Shown: positions 35,147-44,985, counted from the first letter of the stretch. The stretch is 53,124 bases of DNA from Clostridium sp. AM49-4BH (GCF_003478335.1 NZ_QUFB01000017.1:1-53124), one strand, 5' to 3'. The notes: a model not told the origin generated them from the sequence alone. Program-made: numbers and translations.

Positions 35147-36144
35147 ATGAGCGTTAATTTGAAAGGAAGAAATTTTCTGACATTAAAGGATTTTACGAAA
35201 GAAGAGATCAGCTATCTGTTGGATCTGTCTGCTGACCTTAAAGCCAAGAAGAAAAATGGAGAATTGGTTAATCATTATATTGGCAAAAATATTGCATTGA
35301 TCTTTGAAAAAACCAGTACGCGTACCCGCTGCTCCTTTGAAGTGGCAGCACATGATATGGGAATGGGTGTTACGTATCTAGATCCACAGGGCTCTCAGAT
35401 CGGTAAGAAAGAGAGCATTGCGGACACAGCACGTGTTCTTGGCAGAATGTTTGATGGTATTGAGTATCGCGGCTTTGAGCAGGAGATCGTAGAGGATCTT
35501 GCAAAATATGCAGGAGTACCGGTGTGGAATGGCTTGACAAATGAATACCATCCAACGCAAATGTTAGCAGATCTTCTGACGATCAAAGAGCATTTAGGAC
35601 GTTTGGAAGGCGTTAAGCTGGTATATATGGCGATGCCAGATATAATATGGGTAATTCACTGATGATCGCTTGTGCTAAAATGGGAATGCATTTTACGGCA
35701 TGTACTGCAAAGGAATATTTCCCAAATCAGGCATTGGTAGAACAGTGTGAACAGTACGCCAGTGAATCCGGTGGTTCCATCACGCTGACAGAGGATACAA
35801 TGACCGGAACAAAAGATGCGGATGTTATCTATACGGATGTCTGGGTGTCTATGGGTGAGCCGGACGAAGTTTGGAAAGAGCGTACCTTGGCATTGTCACC
35901 ATATCAGGTAAACGCAAAGGTTATGCAGAATGCCGGAGAACAGGCGCTATTTATGCATTGTCTTCCAGCTTTCCATGACTTAAAGACCAAAATTGGCAAA
36001 GAAGTATATGAAAAATTTGGATTAAAAGAACTTGAAGTTACAGATGAAGTATTTGAATCCAAGCAATCGGTAGTATTTGACGAAGCAGAAAATCGCATGC
36101 ATACGATCAAAGCGGTGATGGTTGCAACATTAGGAGAGGCGTGA
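35147..36144 (+). CDS. argF: Ornithine carbamoyltransferase (frameshifted in this sequence)
   Basis: Arginine biosynthesis: carbamoyl phosphate plus ornithine to citrulline. Conserved blocks are [16 protein letters not shown] (carbamoyl phosphate site), [11 protein letters not shown], and HCLPAF near the end. The frame breaks at about 35630: [15 protein letters not shown] is expected but one G is missing (GG for GGG), so the first frame ends at 35662 and the second, from [12 protein letters not shown], runs to 36144. Adding one G gives 332 residues, the standard length. GAGGAG precedes the ATG. No other arginine genes are near, and birA follows within 6 bp. Confidence 0.95.
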
Positions 36145-36149
36145 TCTTT

Positions 36150-37151
36150 ATGAGATCGAAGATATTACGGGAACTGATGGATCATTCGGACACATTTGTG
36201 TCCGGACAGAAATTATGTAAAACGTTTGGCGTGAGCAGACAGGCAGTTTGGAAAAACATTTGCTGTTTGAAAGAACTTGGCTATGACATTGAATCGGTTA
36301 CTAATAAAGGCTATCGCTTAATAAGTAAACCGGATATATTGTATGGTCCTGAGATTGAGGCATATTTGGAAGAGGAAAGTTTCTGTCAAAAAGTCGAATG
36401 TCATGATAGCATTGACTCGACAAACATCCGAGGCAAACAACTTGCAGAATTGGGAGAAGCTGAGGGAACATTGATCGTAGCCGATCGGCAGACAGCGGGA
36501 CGCGGACGCAGAGGCCGCAATTGGATTTCTGAATCCGGTGTTGGTATTTATATGACTTACGTATTAAGACCGACAGTTCAGCCGGCACATGTGTCAGGGA
36601 TCACATTATTGGCAGCATTGGCAATGTGTGAAGCAACTTATCAGGAATGCGATGTGCTTCCACAGATCAAATGGCCCAACGATGTCATCATTGATGGCAA
36701 AAAGATATGTGGTATTCTGACGGAAATGAGTTCAGAAGTTCAGTATGTGCATTATGCCGTAATGGGTATCGGAATCAATGCTAACAAAGAAAAATTCGAT
36801 GAGACATTAAAGGACAAGGCGACCAGCATTTATCTGTCAACAGGCAAAAAAGTAAACAGAGCTAAGTTTACAGCGGCTTTTGCAGATGCGTTTGGTGGTT
36901 ATTACAGACGATATATGCAGGACGGAGATCTGTCTGCGTTTGTGGAAGAGTATGATGAATTGCTTGCCAATAAAGACAAAGAAGTGATCATCTACCATGG
37001 CATGGTTGAGGATGCCACGCCGGACAAAATATCACGGGGAATTGCACGTGGCATTGATAAAGACGGAGCACTGTTAGTTGAGATCGATGGCAGCGTCACA
37101 CCGGTCATGTCCGGAGAAGTATCGATAAGGGGGGTACAGGGATATGTCTGA
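36150..37151 (+). CDS. birA: Bifunctional biotin-[acetyl-CoA carboxylase] ligase / biotin repressor
   Basis: About 333 residues. Residues 1-60 form a winged helix-turn-helix (LCKTFGVSRQAVWKNICCLK), so this is the bifunctional, DNA-binding type. The ligase core has DSIDSTN, the biotinyl-AMP loop GRGRRGRNWIS near 115, IKWPNDV and KICGILTEM, and an SH3-like C-terminal domain. Start ATG 36150 follows GGAGAGG; GTG 36141 is an in-frame alternative that would overlap argF. It overlaps the next gene by 8 bp. Confidence 0.95.
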   Translation: MRSKILRELMDHSDTFVSGQKLCKTFGVSRQAVWKNICCLKELGYDIESVTNKGYRLISKPDILYGPEIEAYLEEESFCQKVECHDSIDSTNIRGKQLAELGEAEGTLIVADRQTAGRGRRGRNWISESGVGIYMTYVLRPTVQPAHVSGITLLAALAMCEATYQECDVLPQIKWPNDVIIDGKKICGILTEMSSEVQYVHYAVMGIGINANKEKFDETLKDKATSIYLSTGKKVNRAKFTAAFADAFGGYYRRYMQDGDLSAFVEEYDELLANKDKEVIIYHGMVEDATPDKISRGIARGIDKDGALLVEIDGSVTPVMSGEVSIRGVQGYV

Positions 37152-37485
37152 AAAGGAACCGGTTGTCTTATGTGCAGCGAGTTCTTATGAACAAAAATAT
37201 TACCTGAACGAAGCGTTTAGCGGATTACCTACAGCAGTCAAAGAGGAATTGCAAGTCATGTGTGTGTTGTATACGGCAGACGTTGGCGGCATTTTGACAC
37301 TGCAGTTTGACGAAGATGGCAATTTACAGTTTCAGGTGACTTCTGCGGATGATGATTTTCTGTTTGATGAGATCGGCAGTGTGCTCAAGATCAAGCAGTA
37401 TCAGGCAGAAAAACAGGAGTTGTTAGAGGCTCTTGAATTATATTATAGAATAAAAATACTTGGTGAAAAGGTCGATTTCGACTAA
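37144..37485 (+). CDS. Conserved hypothetical protein between birA and coaX
   Basis: 113-residue acidic cytoplasmic protein. No catalytic motif, signal or membrane segment is visible; secondary structure looks like an alpha/beta sandwich with GGILTLQFDEDGNLQFQV as a beta hairpin and a long C-terminal helix (KQYQAEKQELLEALELYYRI). I recall a small family at this position in Lachnospiraceae (possibly DUF6145), but this is from memory and unsure. Overlap with birA by 8 bp and a 12-bp gap to coaX put it in the cofactor operon. Confidence 0.7.
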   Translation: MSEKEPVVLCAASSYEQKYYLNEAFSGLPTAVKEELQVMCVLYTADVGGILTLQFDEDGNLQFQVTSADDDFLFDEIGSVLKIKQYQAEKQELLEALELYYRIKILGEKVDFD

Positions 37486-37497
37486 TGGAGGACAGCT

Positions 37498-38268
37498 ATG
37501 TTATTAGCAGTAGATGTTGGAAATACAGATATTACATTTGGATTGTTTCGTGAGAGTGAATTAATCACGAGATTTCGAGTCACAGTAAAAGTACCGCGCA
37601 GCTCGGACGAGTATGGCGAGTTGATCTGTGCGATACTGCAGCAGAAAGGATACTCTCCGGAAGATGTAAATGAAGTGATCATTGCATCTGTTGTGCCGAA
37701 GATCATGTACTCTTTTACAAGTGGCATCATCAAGTATCTGCATTGTCATCCGCTGGTAGTCGGAGCCGGAATAAAGACCGGAATACGTATAGAAACTGCC
37801 AACCCAAAAGAAATCGGACCGGATCGTATAGTAGATGCAGTCAGTGCCTACGAACAGTATGGCGGACCGATTATTGTTGTTGATTTTGGAACAGCGACAA
37901 CATATGATATTGTTACTGCAGAGGGGGCATTTCTAGGTGGTGTGATCAGTCCAGGAATACGCATTTCTGCGAACGCGTTGTGGAATAATACAGCGAATCT
38001 GCCGGAAATTGAGATCAAATGCCCGGGCGTTTCTATTGCAAAGGATACGATCACATCAATGCAGGCAGGACTGTTTTTTGGCACGATCGGTCAGTCGGAG
38101 TACATTATTCGAAAGATCAAAGAAGAGTCAGGCTTCTTGGATGCGAAAGTTGTCGCAACCGGAGGACTTGGGAAGATCATTTCAGAGCATACGGACGAGA
38201 TACAGGTGTATGACAGCGATCTGACACTTCGAGGCCTACAGATTATCTATGATAAGCAGAAGAAATAA
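37498..38268 (+). CDS. coaX: Type III pantothenate kinase
   Basis: First committed step of coenzyme A synthesis. 256 residues of the acetate kinase/Hsp70-like fold: [13 protein letters not shown] at the N-terminus (phosphate 1), the family signature [12 protein letters not shown] near 105, and [13 protein letters not shown] near 125 (phosphate 2). Type III enzymes are not feedback-inhibited by CoA. The last enzyme of the pathway, coaE, is also in this window at 17889. GGAGG precedes the ATG. Confidence 0.96.
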   Translation: MLLAVDVGNTDITFGLFRESELITRFRVTVKVPRSSDEYGELICAILQQKGYSPEDVNEVIIASVVPKIMYSFTSGIIKYLHCHPLVVGAGIKTGIRIETANPKEIGPDRIVDAVSAYEQYGGPIIVVDFGTATTYDIVTAEGAFLGGVISPGIRISANALWNNTANLPEIEIKCPGVSIAKDTITSMQAGLFFGTIGQSEYIIRKIKEESGFLDAKVVATGGLGKIISEHTDEIQVYDSDLTLRGLQIIYDKQKK

Positions 38269-38283
38269 TAAAATTGGAGTGTT

Positions 38284-39276
38284 ATGCGTAGTTTTAAGAT
38301 AGGAAATGTATTGATTCCCGGCAATTTAATATTAGGACCAATGGCAGGTGTAACAGATCTGCCATTTCGTTTGTTATGCAAGGAGCAGGGAGCTGATCTT
38401 GTCTACACGGAGATGATCAGTGCAAAAGGAATATATTACAATAACAAAAATACAGAAAAGCTATGGGAAATCGCGGATGAAGAGCATCCGGCAGCATTGC
38501 AGTTGTTTGGCTCAGATCCGGATCTGATGGCAGAAATGGCACGTAAAATTGATCACCGTAATTTTGATATTTTAGATATTAATATGGGGTGCCCGGTGCC
38601 GAAAGTGGTTAACAATGGCGAGGGTTCAGCGTTGATGAAAACTCCGGAGCTGGCAGCGGAGATCATTCGCAAAGTATCACAGGCAAGTTCAAAGCCTTTG
38701 ACCGTTAAATTTCGCAAAGGCTTTACCGAGGATACCGTCAATGCAGTCGAATTTGCCAAGATGGCAGAACAGAATGGTGCAGCAGCCATTGCGGTACATG
38801 GACGCACCAGAGAACAGTATTATAGCGGAAAAGCAGATTGGGATATCATTGCGCAGGTTAAAGAAGCAGTAACAATCCCGGTGATAGCCAGTGGAGATAT
38901 TTTTTCAGCAGAAGATGCAATCAAATGTTTGGAGCAGACAAAATGTGATGGACTCATGTTGGCTCGTGGTGTTCGAGGTAATCCGTGGCTGTTTGCTGAG
39001 ATCAAACAGGCACTTATGCAGTACGCTGCCGGAGAAGAGATACAAATCTCGAAACCACAGCTTTCAGAGGTGGTTGAAATGATACGCCGTCATGGCAGAA
39101 TGCAGGTGGAATACAAAGGCGAGATAATGGGGATGCGGGAGATGCGAAAGCACGTAGCATGGTATACGACAGGATATCCGCATTCGGCAGCAATCCGCAG
39201 AGAAGCCAACTTTATTGAGACGTATGAACAACTGGAAAAGCTTTGTGATAAGATACTAGCCGACAGCAAGTCATGA
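38284..39276 (+). CDS. dusB: tRNA-dihydrouridine synthase (DusB type)
   Basis: FMN enzyme reducing uridines in the D-loop of tRNA. 330 residues: GPMAGVTDLPFRLLC at the FMN site, the NMGCPVPKVV block with the catalytic cysteine (C102 or so), AIAVHGRTREQYYSG, IPVIASGDIF, and GLMLARGVRGNPWLF phosphate-binding loop, then a helical tRNA-binding domain. It follows coaX by 15 bp and is likely in the same transcript. Confidence 0.93.
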   Translation: MRSFKIGNVLIPGNLILGPMAGVTDLPFRLLCKEQGADLVYTEMISAKGIYYNNKNTEKLWEIADEEHPAALQLFGSDPDLMAEMARKIDHRNFDILDINMGCPVPKVVNNGEGSALMKTPELAAEIIRKVSQASSKPLTVKFRKGFTEDTVNAVEFAKMAEQNGAAAIAVHGRTREQYYSGKADWDIIAQVKEAVTIPVIASGDIFSAEDAIKCLEQTKCDGLMLARGVRGNPWLFAEIKQALMQYAAGEEIQISKPQLSEVVEMIRRHGRMQVEYKGEIMGMREMRKHVAWYTTGYPHSAAIRREANFIETYEQLEKLCDKILADSKS

Positions 39277-39300
39277 TTAGTGAGTTTGCGCTTGTAATTC

Positions 39301-39328
39301 TTTACTTAATGAAGTAAACTGCTATAAG
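39301..39328 (+). promoter_or_regulatory. Palindromic operator candidate overlapping the aroE promoter
   Basis: TTTACTT (39301-39307), AATG, AAGTAAA (39312-39318) is a perfect 7-bp inverted repeat. Its left arm coincides with a possible -35 box TTTACT, spaced 16 bp from TATAAG (39323-39328). A repressor dimer there would block the promoter. Confidence 0.5.
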
Positions 39329-39356
39329 AAATAAATTATACAGGAGGCTAATCAAA

Positions 39357-40130
39357 ATGGATTACGGTTTGATTGGTGGAAAGCTGGGACACAGTTATTC
39401 CAAAGATATTCACGAGATGTTGGCAGATTATACATATGATCTATGTCCTTTGACAAAAGAGGAATTTGTGCCTTTCATGGAGCAGCATGCATTCCGGGCA
39501 ATCAATGTCACCATTCCTTACAAACAGGATGTTATTCCTTACCTGGACAGCTTAGATGACAATGCAAAGGCTATCGGTGCAGTCAATACGATCGTAAATA
39601 AAGATGGTCGTTTGGAAGGCCACAATACAGATTTCTCTGGCTTTATGTATATGTTAAAGAAACATAACATTTCCGTAAAAGGAAAGAAATGTGTTGTTCT
39701 GGGAGATGGAGGTGCTTCTAAAGCAGTCGTTGCTGTATTAAAAAAGATGGAAGCCAAAGAAGTTGTTATTGTTGATATTATCAAGACAGCATCTGCGATC
39801 ACTTATGAAGAATGCTTTGCGAAACATACAGATGCTGAATTTATTGCAAATACAAGTCCGGTTGGTATGTATCCAAACTGTGATGCCAGTCCGGTTGATC
39901 TAACACGTTTCCCGGAATGTGAAGCAGTAGTTGATGTTATTTATAATCCATTGGAGACAAAGTTAGTTGCTCAGGCAAGAAAGCTTGGAATGACTGGCGT
40001 TAATGGATTGGAAATGCTTGTAGCACAGGCGTTGTATGCGGTAGAGTTTTTCTTGGACACAAAGTTAGACGAAGCCAAGATTGATGAAGTATATCACAAA
40101 ATCTATGAAGAGAAAGTGGGAGAGCAATAA
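39357..40130 (+). CDS. aroE: Shikimate dehydrogenase
   Basis: Reduces 3-dehydroshikimate to shikimate in the aromatic amino-acid pathway. 257 residues: LIGGKLGHSYSKDIHEML (substrate serines), NVTIPYKQDV with the catalytic lysine near 51, GAVNTIV, GHNTDFSGF with the catalytic aspartate, Rossmann loop VLGDGGASKAVV, and NTSPVGMYPN. A little shorter than average but complete. AGGAGG precedes the ATG. No other aro gene is adjacent; it stands alone between dus and gpmI with its own likely promoter. Confidence 0.92.
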   Translation: MDYGLIGGKLGHSYSKDIHEMLADYTYDLCPLTKEEFVPFMEQHAFRAINVTIPYKQDVIPYLDSLDDNAKAIGAVNTIVNKDGRLEGHNTDFSGFMYMLKKHNISVKGKKCVVLGDGGASKAVVAVLKKMEAKEVVIVDIIKTASAITYEECFAKHTDAEFIANTSPVGMYPNCDASPVDLTRFPECEAVVDVIYNPLETKLVAQARKLGMTGVNGLEMLVAQALYAVEFFLDTKLDEAKIDEVYHKIYEEKVGEQ

Positions 40131-40150
40131 AAGCTGCAACTGTATATATC

Positions 40151-40179
40151 TTGCATAAATGCAGCGATTATTATATAAT
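40151..40179 (+). promoter_or_regulatory. Sigma-A promoter for gpmI
   Basis: TTGCAT (40151-40156), 17-bp spacer, perfect TATAAT (40174-40179). The leader that follows can form a hairpin with arms ATGCC/GGCAT and an outer ATGTC/GACAT pair. Confidence 0.8.
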
Positions 40180-40264
40180 CTAATTTTGGGTAAGATGATA
40201 AAGAACAAAGATGTCTGATGCCTTTGCGGCATAAGCGGACATAAACGATTAATGGAGGTCAAAA

Positions 40265-41809
40265 ATGAGTAAAAAACCAGTTGTTTTGATGATTCTTGAT
40301 GGATATGGTTTGAATGACAAGACGGAAGGCAATGCGATTGCCATGGCAAATACGCCGGTAATGGACAAGCTGATGGCAGAATGCCCTTGGCAGCCGGGTC
40401 TTGCCAGCGGTCTTGCAGTTGGTCTGCCGGATGGTCAGATGGGTAACTCCGAGGTAGGTCATATGAATATCGGTGCCGGACGCATTATTTATCAGGATCT
40501 GACTCGTATCACCAAAGCAATTGAAGATGGTGATTTCTTTGAAAATAAAGTATTACTGCAGGCAGTAGAAAATGTGAAAAAGAACGGTTCCGATCTGCAT
40601 TTATTCGGACTTCTTTCCGATGGTGGCGTGCACAGCCACAACACACATCTGTATGCATTGTTAGAGCTTGCTAAGAAAAACGATGTAAAAAATGTATATG
40701 TTCACTGTTTCTTAGATGGTAGAGATACACCACCGGCATCCGGCAAAGATTATGTTGCTGAGTTGCAGGCTAAAATGGATGAGATCGGAGTAGGTCAGAT
40801 CGCAAGTGTTCATGGACGTTATTATGCAATGGACCGTGACAACAACTGGGATCGTGTAGAAAAAGCCTATAAAGCATTGGTTGAAGGTGTTGGCAATAAA
40901 GCAGCCGATGGAGTGCAGGCAGTTGCAGATTCTTATGCAGCGGACGTAACAGATGAGTTTGTTGTTCCTACCGTTGTTGAGAAAGACGGCAAACCGGTCG
41001 CAACGATCAAACCAAATGATTCAGTGATCTTTTTCAATTTCCGTCCGGATCGAGCTCGTGAGATGACGCATGCATTTTGTGATGAGCAGTTTGATCATTT
41101 TGAGCGTGCCAATGGATTTATGCCACTTACTTTTGTGTGCTTCAAGGATTACGATGAGACGATTGCCAACAAGCTTATCGCCTTTGAAAAAGAAAATATC
41201 GTAGATACATTTGGCGAGTATCTTGCAGCGAATGGCAAGAAACAGCTTCGTCTTGCAGAGACTGAGAAATATGCGCATGTTACATTTTTCTTTAACGGTG
41301 GTGTAGAAGAGCCAAATAAAGATGAAGAGCGTTCCTTGGTAAAATCTCCTGCAGTTGCTACTTATGATCTGCAGCCTGAGATGAGTGCTCCGGAAGTCAG
41401 CAAACGTCTTAATGAGGCAATTGCATCCGATAAATATGATGTGATCGTGATCAACTTTGCAAATCCGGATATGGTCGGACACACAGGAGTGATCCCGGCA
41501 GCAGTGAAAGCAGTTGAAGCAGTTGACCAGTGCGTAGGTACTGCAGTAGAAGCAATTAAAAAAGCAGACGGAGTATTGTTTATCTGTGCAGACCACGGAA
41601 ACGCAGAGAAGATGATCGATTATGAGACAGGAGAGCCTCATACAGCACACACAACCAATCCGGTTCCTTTTGTGCTTGTTAATTATGATGAAGCATACAC
41701 GCTTCGCGAGGGTGGCCGTTTGGCAGATATTGCGCCTACTTTGCTTGAGATCATGGGATTGCCACAGCCGGCTGAGATGACTGGCGAGTCTCTTCTTCTT
41801 AAAAAATAA
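40265..41809 (+). CDS. gpmI: 2,3-bisphosphoglycerate-independent phosphoglycerate mutase
   Basis: Interconverts 3- and 2-phosphoglycerate using two Mn ions. 514 residues of the alkaline phosphatase superfamily: LMILDGYGLND (first metal aspartate), the phosphoserine S62 in GQMGNSEVGHMNIGAGR, LLSDGGVHSH, the HCFLDGRDTPP block, and the late metal site ICADHGNAEKM and PHTAHTTNPVPF. GGAGG precedes the ATG. With pyk in the same window, this gives two late steps of glycolysis. Own strong promoter suggests high expression. Confidence 0.97.
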   Translation: MSKKPVVLMILDGYGLNDKTEGNAIAMANTPVMDKLMAECPWQPGLASGLAVGLPDGQMGNSEVGHMNIGAGRIIYQDLTRITKAIEDGDFFENKVLLQAVENVKKNGSDLHLFGLLSDGGVHSHNTHLYALLELAKKNDVKNVYVHCFLDGRDTPPASGKDYVAELQAKMDEIGVGQIASVHGRYYAMDRDNNWDRVEKAYKALVEGVGNKAADGVQAVADSYAADVTDEFVVPTVVEKDGKPVATIKPNDSVIFFNFRPDRAREMTHAFCDEQFDHFERANGFMPLTFVCFKDYDETIANKLIAFEKENIVDTFGEYLAANGKKQLRLAETEKYAHVTFFFNGGVEEPNKDEERSLVKSPAVATYDLQPEMSAPEVSKRLNEAIASDKYDVIVINFANPDMVGHTGVIPAAVKAVEAVDQCVGTAVEAIKKADGVLFICADHGNAEKMIDYETGEPHTAHTTNPVPFVLVNYDEAYTLREGGRLADIAPTLLEIMGLPQPAEMTGESLLLKK

Positions 41810-41817
41810 GAATCAGC

Positions 41818-41846
41818 TTGCTATTTCATAGACAATATGCTATGAT
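41818..41846 (+). promoter_or_regulatory. Candidate sigma-A promoter for secG
   Basis: TTGCTA (41818-41823), 17-bp spacer, TATGAT (41841-41846), about 105 bp before secG. Confidence 0.6.
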
Positions 41847-41950
41847 AGTATCTGCTGGAAACTGCGTATAGACAGTTTCAAAAAGAGATTTTCAGACGGC
41901 GAACTGCGGGTAGCAGATAACCGTAAAACACAGAATGGAGGAAGTTTTCA

Positions 41951-42199
41951 ATGATTCATACACTGCATACTATTTTATTGTTGGTATATATTCTTGTATG
42001 TTGCGTTTTGACAGTAATCGTACTGATGCAGGAGGGCAAGCAGGCAGGACTTACCGGAGCGATCAGCGGTGCCGCTGAGACATACTGGGGTAAGAACAAG
42101 GGTCGTTCCATGGAAGGTGGATTAGAGCTTGCAACAAGGATTCTTGCTGTTGTGTTTGTCGTGCTTTCATTAATTCTCAATCTGAAGATATTTCAGTAG
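41951..42199 (+). CDS. secG: Preprotein translocase subunit SecG
   Basis: 82-residue small subunit of the SecYEG channel. Two membrane helices (about 4-25 and 58-78) flank the cytoplasmic loop LMQEGKQAGLTGAISGAAET, which is the conserved signature. AATGGAGG lies ahead. Gene order secG, rnr, smpB is conserved in many Firmicutes. Confidence 0.94.
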   Translation: MIHTLHTILLLVYILVCCVLTVIVLMQEGKQAGLTGAISGAAETYWGKNKGRSMEGGLELATRILAVVFVVLSLILNLKIFQ

Positions 42200-42213
42200 A
42201 GCATGACAATGGA

Positions 42214-42325
42214 GCGATAACAGTATGGTTGTTGTTTTGAGAGAGCGTGCTGCTAAAGCGATGGCAGTATGGTTGTTGTTTTGGTGGAATATGTTACTAA
42301 AGCGATGACAGTTTCGCCGTTGTAA
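42214..42325. repeat. 44-bp tandem repeat, two and a half copies
   Basis: Unit 1 at 42214-42257 and unit 2 at 42258-42301 share GCGAT-(A/G)-(A/G)-CAGTATGGTTGT as their opening 19 bases and end in (C/A)TAAA; a decayed third partial copy starts at 42302 with GCGATGACAGT. It sits between the secG stop and the terminator at 42343 and carries no ORF. Confidence 0.8.
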
Positions 42326-42342
42326 ACAAATGCATTATTACA

Positions 42343-42370
42343 GGGATTGCCGATTGGCAATCCCTTTTTT
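42343..42370 (+). terminator. Intrinsic terminator after secG
   Basis: GGGATTGCC (42343-42351), loop GATT, GGCAATCCC (42356-42364), T6. It ends 17 bp before rnr, so either rnr is expressed by read-through or a promoter lies in the repeats. Confidence 0.93.
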
Positions 42371-42387
42371 CAAAATGGAGGATCTGT

Positions 42388-44552
42388 ATGAAAAAAGAAG
42401 AGTTCGATAATAAAAAGAAATTAGTATATGATTTTGTTACAGACAAAGAATATAAGCCGATGTCTGTAAAGGAAATGGCGATGGTATTACAGGTGCCTGC
42501 CGCAGAAAAGAAAGATCTGCGCCGCGTGGTCGAGGCATTGTGCGAGGAAGGCAAGATCCATATCAGTCAGCGTGGAAAAGTGCGGCCACTGGCCGACAAT
42601 CTGCTTACCGGCCGCTTTATGGCAACACAGAAAGGGTTTGGATTTGTCCGTGTTGAGGGAGAAGAGGAGGACTACTTCATCCCGGCGCATCAGGTGATGA
42701 ATGCACTCGACGGAGATACTGTGCGCATTTCCGTAGACGACAAGCAACGTGGCAAACGTAAAGAAGCAACGGTTGTGAGCGTATTAGAGAGAGCCTCAAC
42801 AATCTTAGTGGGAACGTATTCCAAAAGTAAAAGCTTCGGTTTTGTCGTTGCTGACAACCATAAGTTCACCAAAGATATTTATATTCCAAAGGCAGAAAGC
42901 AAAGGTGCTGTCACCGGTCATAAAGTTGTTGTAGAAATTACGGACTATGGCAGTGAAAATCACAACCCGGAAGGCAGAATATTGGAAATTATAGGTCATA
43001 TCAATGATCCCGGTGTTGATATTTTATCTGTGATCAAAGCGTATGGTCTGCCGGAAGAGTATCCGGATGCAGTGATGGATCAAGTTGCTGGGATTGATGA
43101 CGAAGTACCGGAAGAACAAAAGAAAGGACGCGTAGATTATCGCTCTTTGCAGACGGTAACGATTGACGGTGAAGATGCCAAAGATCTTGATGATGCAATA
43201 ACCTTGACCAAAGAAGGAGACATATATCATCTGGGTGTGCATATTGCGGACGTCAGTCAGTATGTAACAGAGTCCTCTGCATTAGATAAGGAAGCCCTTA
43301 AACGAGGAACCAGTGTATATTTGGTCGATCGCGTTATTCCTATGCTGCCCCATAAGCTGTCAAACGGAATATGTTCACTAAATCAGGGAACAGATCGTCT
43401 TGCTTTATCCTGTATGATGGACATCAATGCCAAAGGAGAGATCATAAAACACCGCATAGAGGAAACTGTGATCAACGTCGATCGTCGAATGTCCTACACA
43501 AGTGTTCATGCGATTGTTGAATTGCAGGATCCTGAGGAGCGCAAAGAATATGAAGAACTGATACCGATGTTTGAACTGATGTATGAGCTGGCATCCATTT
43601 TGCGCAAGCGTCGTGATAAACGTGGATCTATAAATTTTGATTTTCCGGAAAGCAAGATCACATTGGATTCCAAAGGAAAACCGATCGATGTAGCAGAATA
43701 CGAGCGCAATAATGCACATCGTATTATTGAAGAATTTATGTTGGCGGCAAATCAGACCGTTGCGGAAGATTACTATTGGCAGGAACTTCCTTTTGTGTAT
43801 CGTACACACGAAGCACCTGACAGCGAAAAGATATTACAGCTCGGCATATTTATCAATAATTTTGGATATACCATTAAGACTGGTGCGGAGGATGAAATAC
43901 ATCCAAAGGAACTGCAAAAGTTGATCTCCAAAGTGGAAGGAACGCCAGAGGAGGGACTCATCAGTCGACTGACGCTGCGTTCTATGAAACAGGCAAAATA
44001 TACGACAGAATGTGAAGGTCACTTCGGGCTGGCAATGAAATATTATTGCCACTTTACGTCGCCGATCCGCCGATATCCGGATCTGCAGATCCATCGTATC
44101 ATCAAAGAAAATCTACACGGTGCCTTGACAGACAAGCGGATCAGTCATTATGAACAGATACTGCCGGAGGTGACGGCAGAGGCAAGCAGACTGGAGCGAA
44201 GGCAGATGATGCGGAGCGTGAAGTTGAAAAAATGAAAAAAGCGGAATATATGGAGCAATTTATCGGTGAGACATTCGACGGTGTGATTTCCGGCGTGACG
44301 AGCTGGGGTATGTATGTGGAACTGCCGAATACGATCGAGGGTATGGTGCGTGTTGCAGACATTCCGGGAGACTATTATTATTTTGAGGAAGAGCGCTATC
44401 AAATGGTTGGAGAGAAGACAGGCAAAATATATAAGCTTGGCCAGAAAGTGCGCGTGACCGTGTCGGCAGTAGACAAGCTGCTTCGCACGATCGACTTCGA
44501 ATTGAATGAGGAGGACGAAAACGAACATGGCGAAGAAACTGATCGCAAATAA
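42388..44552 (+). CDS. rnr: Ribonuclease R (frameshifted in this sequence)
   Basis: Processive 3'-5' exoribonuclease acting with SmpB/tmRNA in rRNA and mRNA turnover. N-terminal helix-turn-helix-like and cold-shock domains, the RNB catalytic domain with [12 protein letters not shown] (Mg-binding aspartates) near 250, HIADVSQYV and [13 protein letters not shown], then the S1 domain ([21 protein letters not shown]). At 44202 the frame is lost: [22 protein letters not shown] is split because GGG reads GG, and the first frame ends at 44235. Adding one G yields 721 residues, the usual size. As written, the enzyme would lack its S1 domain. GGAGG precedes the ATG. Confidence 0.94.
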
Positions 44553-44985
44553 TAAAAAAGCATATCATGATTATTTTATCGAGGAAAAATATGAAGCAGG
44601 GATATCTCTTGCCGGAACAGAAGTGAAATCTCTGCGTATGGGCAGATGCAGTATAAAAGAAGCATTCATTCGCATCGAACACGATGAGGTATTTGTGTAC
44701 AATATGCACATCAGTCCTTATGAAAAAGGAAATATCTTTAACAAAGATCCACTGCGCGTGCGTAAATTATTGCTGCATCGCCAGGAAATCCGCAAGATCC
44801 AAGGGCATATTACGCAGAAGGGTTATACGATCGTGCCGCTAAGCGTGTATTTCAGCGGCAGCCTGGTCAAAGTCGAAATTGGCTTAGCAAAAGGTAAGAA
44901 ATTGTATGACAAACGACAGGATATTGCCAAGAAAGATCAACGGCGTGAGGCAGAACGTAAATTCAAAGTAAGTAATCTGTATTAA
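44527..44985 (+). CDS. smpB: SsrA-binding protein
   Basis: Binds tmRNA and brings it to stalled ribosomes. 152 residues: [36 protein letters not shown], and the basic C-terminal tail [23 protein letters not shown] 44527 is chosen because the family begins at that MAKK; it overlaps the corrected rnr by 26 bp. No tmRNA gene follows in the 440 bp downstream. Confidence 0.96.
   Translation: MAKKLIANNKKAYHDYFIEEKYEAGISLAGTEVKSLRMGRCSIKEAFIRIEHDEVFVYNMHISPYEKGNIFNKDPLRVRKLLLHRQEIRKIQGHITQKGYTIVPLSVYFSGSLVKVEIGLAKGKKLYDKRQDIAKKDQRREAERKFKVSNLY

Noticed and set aside
35640..35665. Programmed frameshift or UGA recoding in argF, polA, rnr, SPFH and radical SAM genes
   Set aside because: All need a one-base gain, the breaks lack slippery heptamers and stimulatory structure, and none of these families is known to use recoding. 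Sequence error is simpler.
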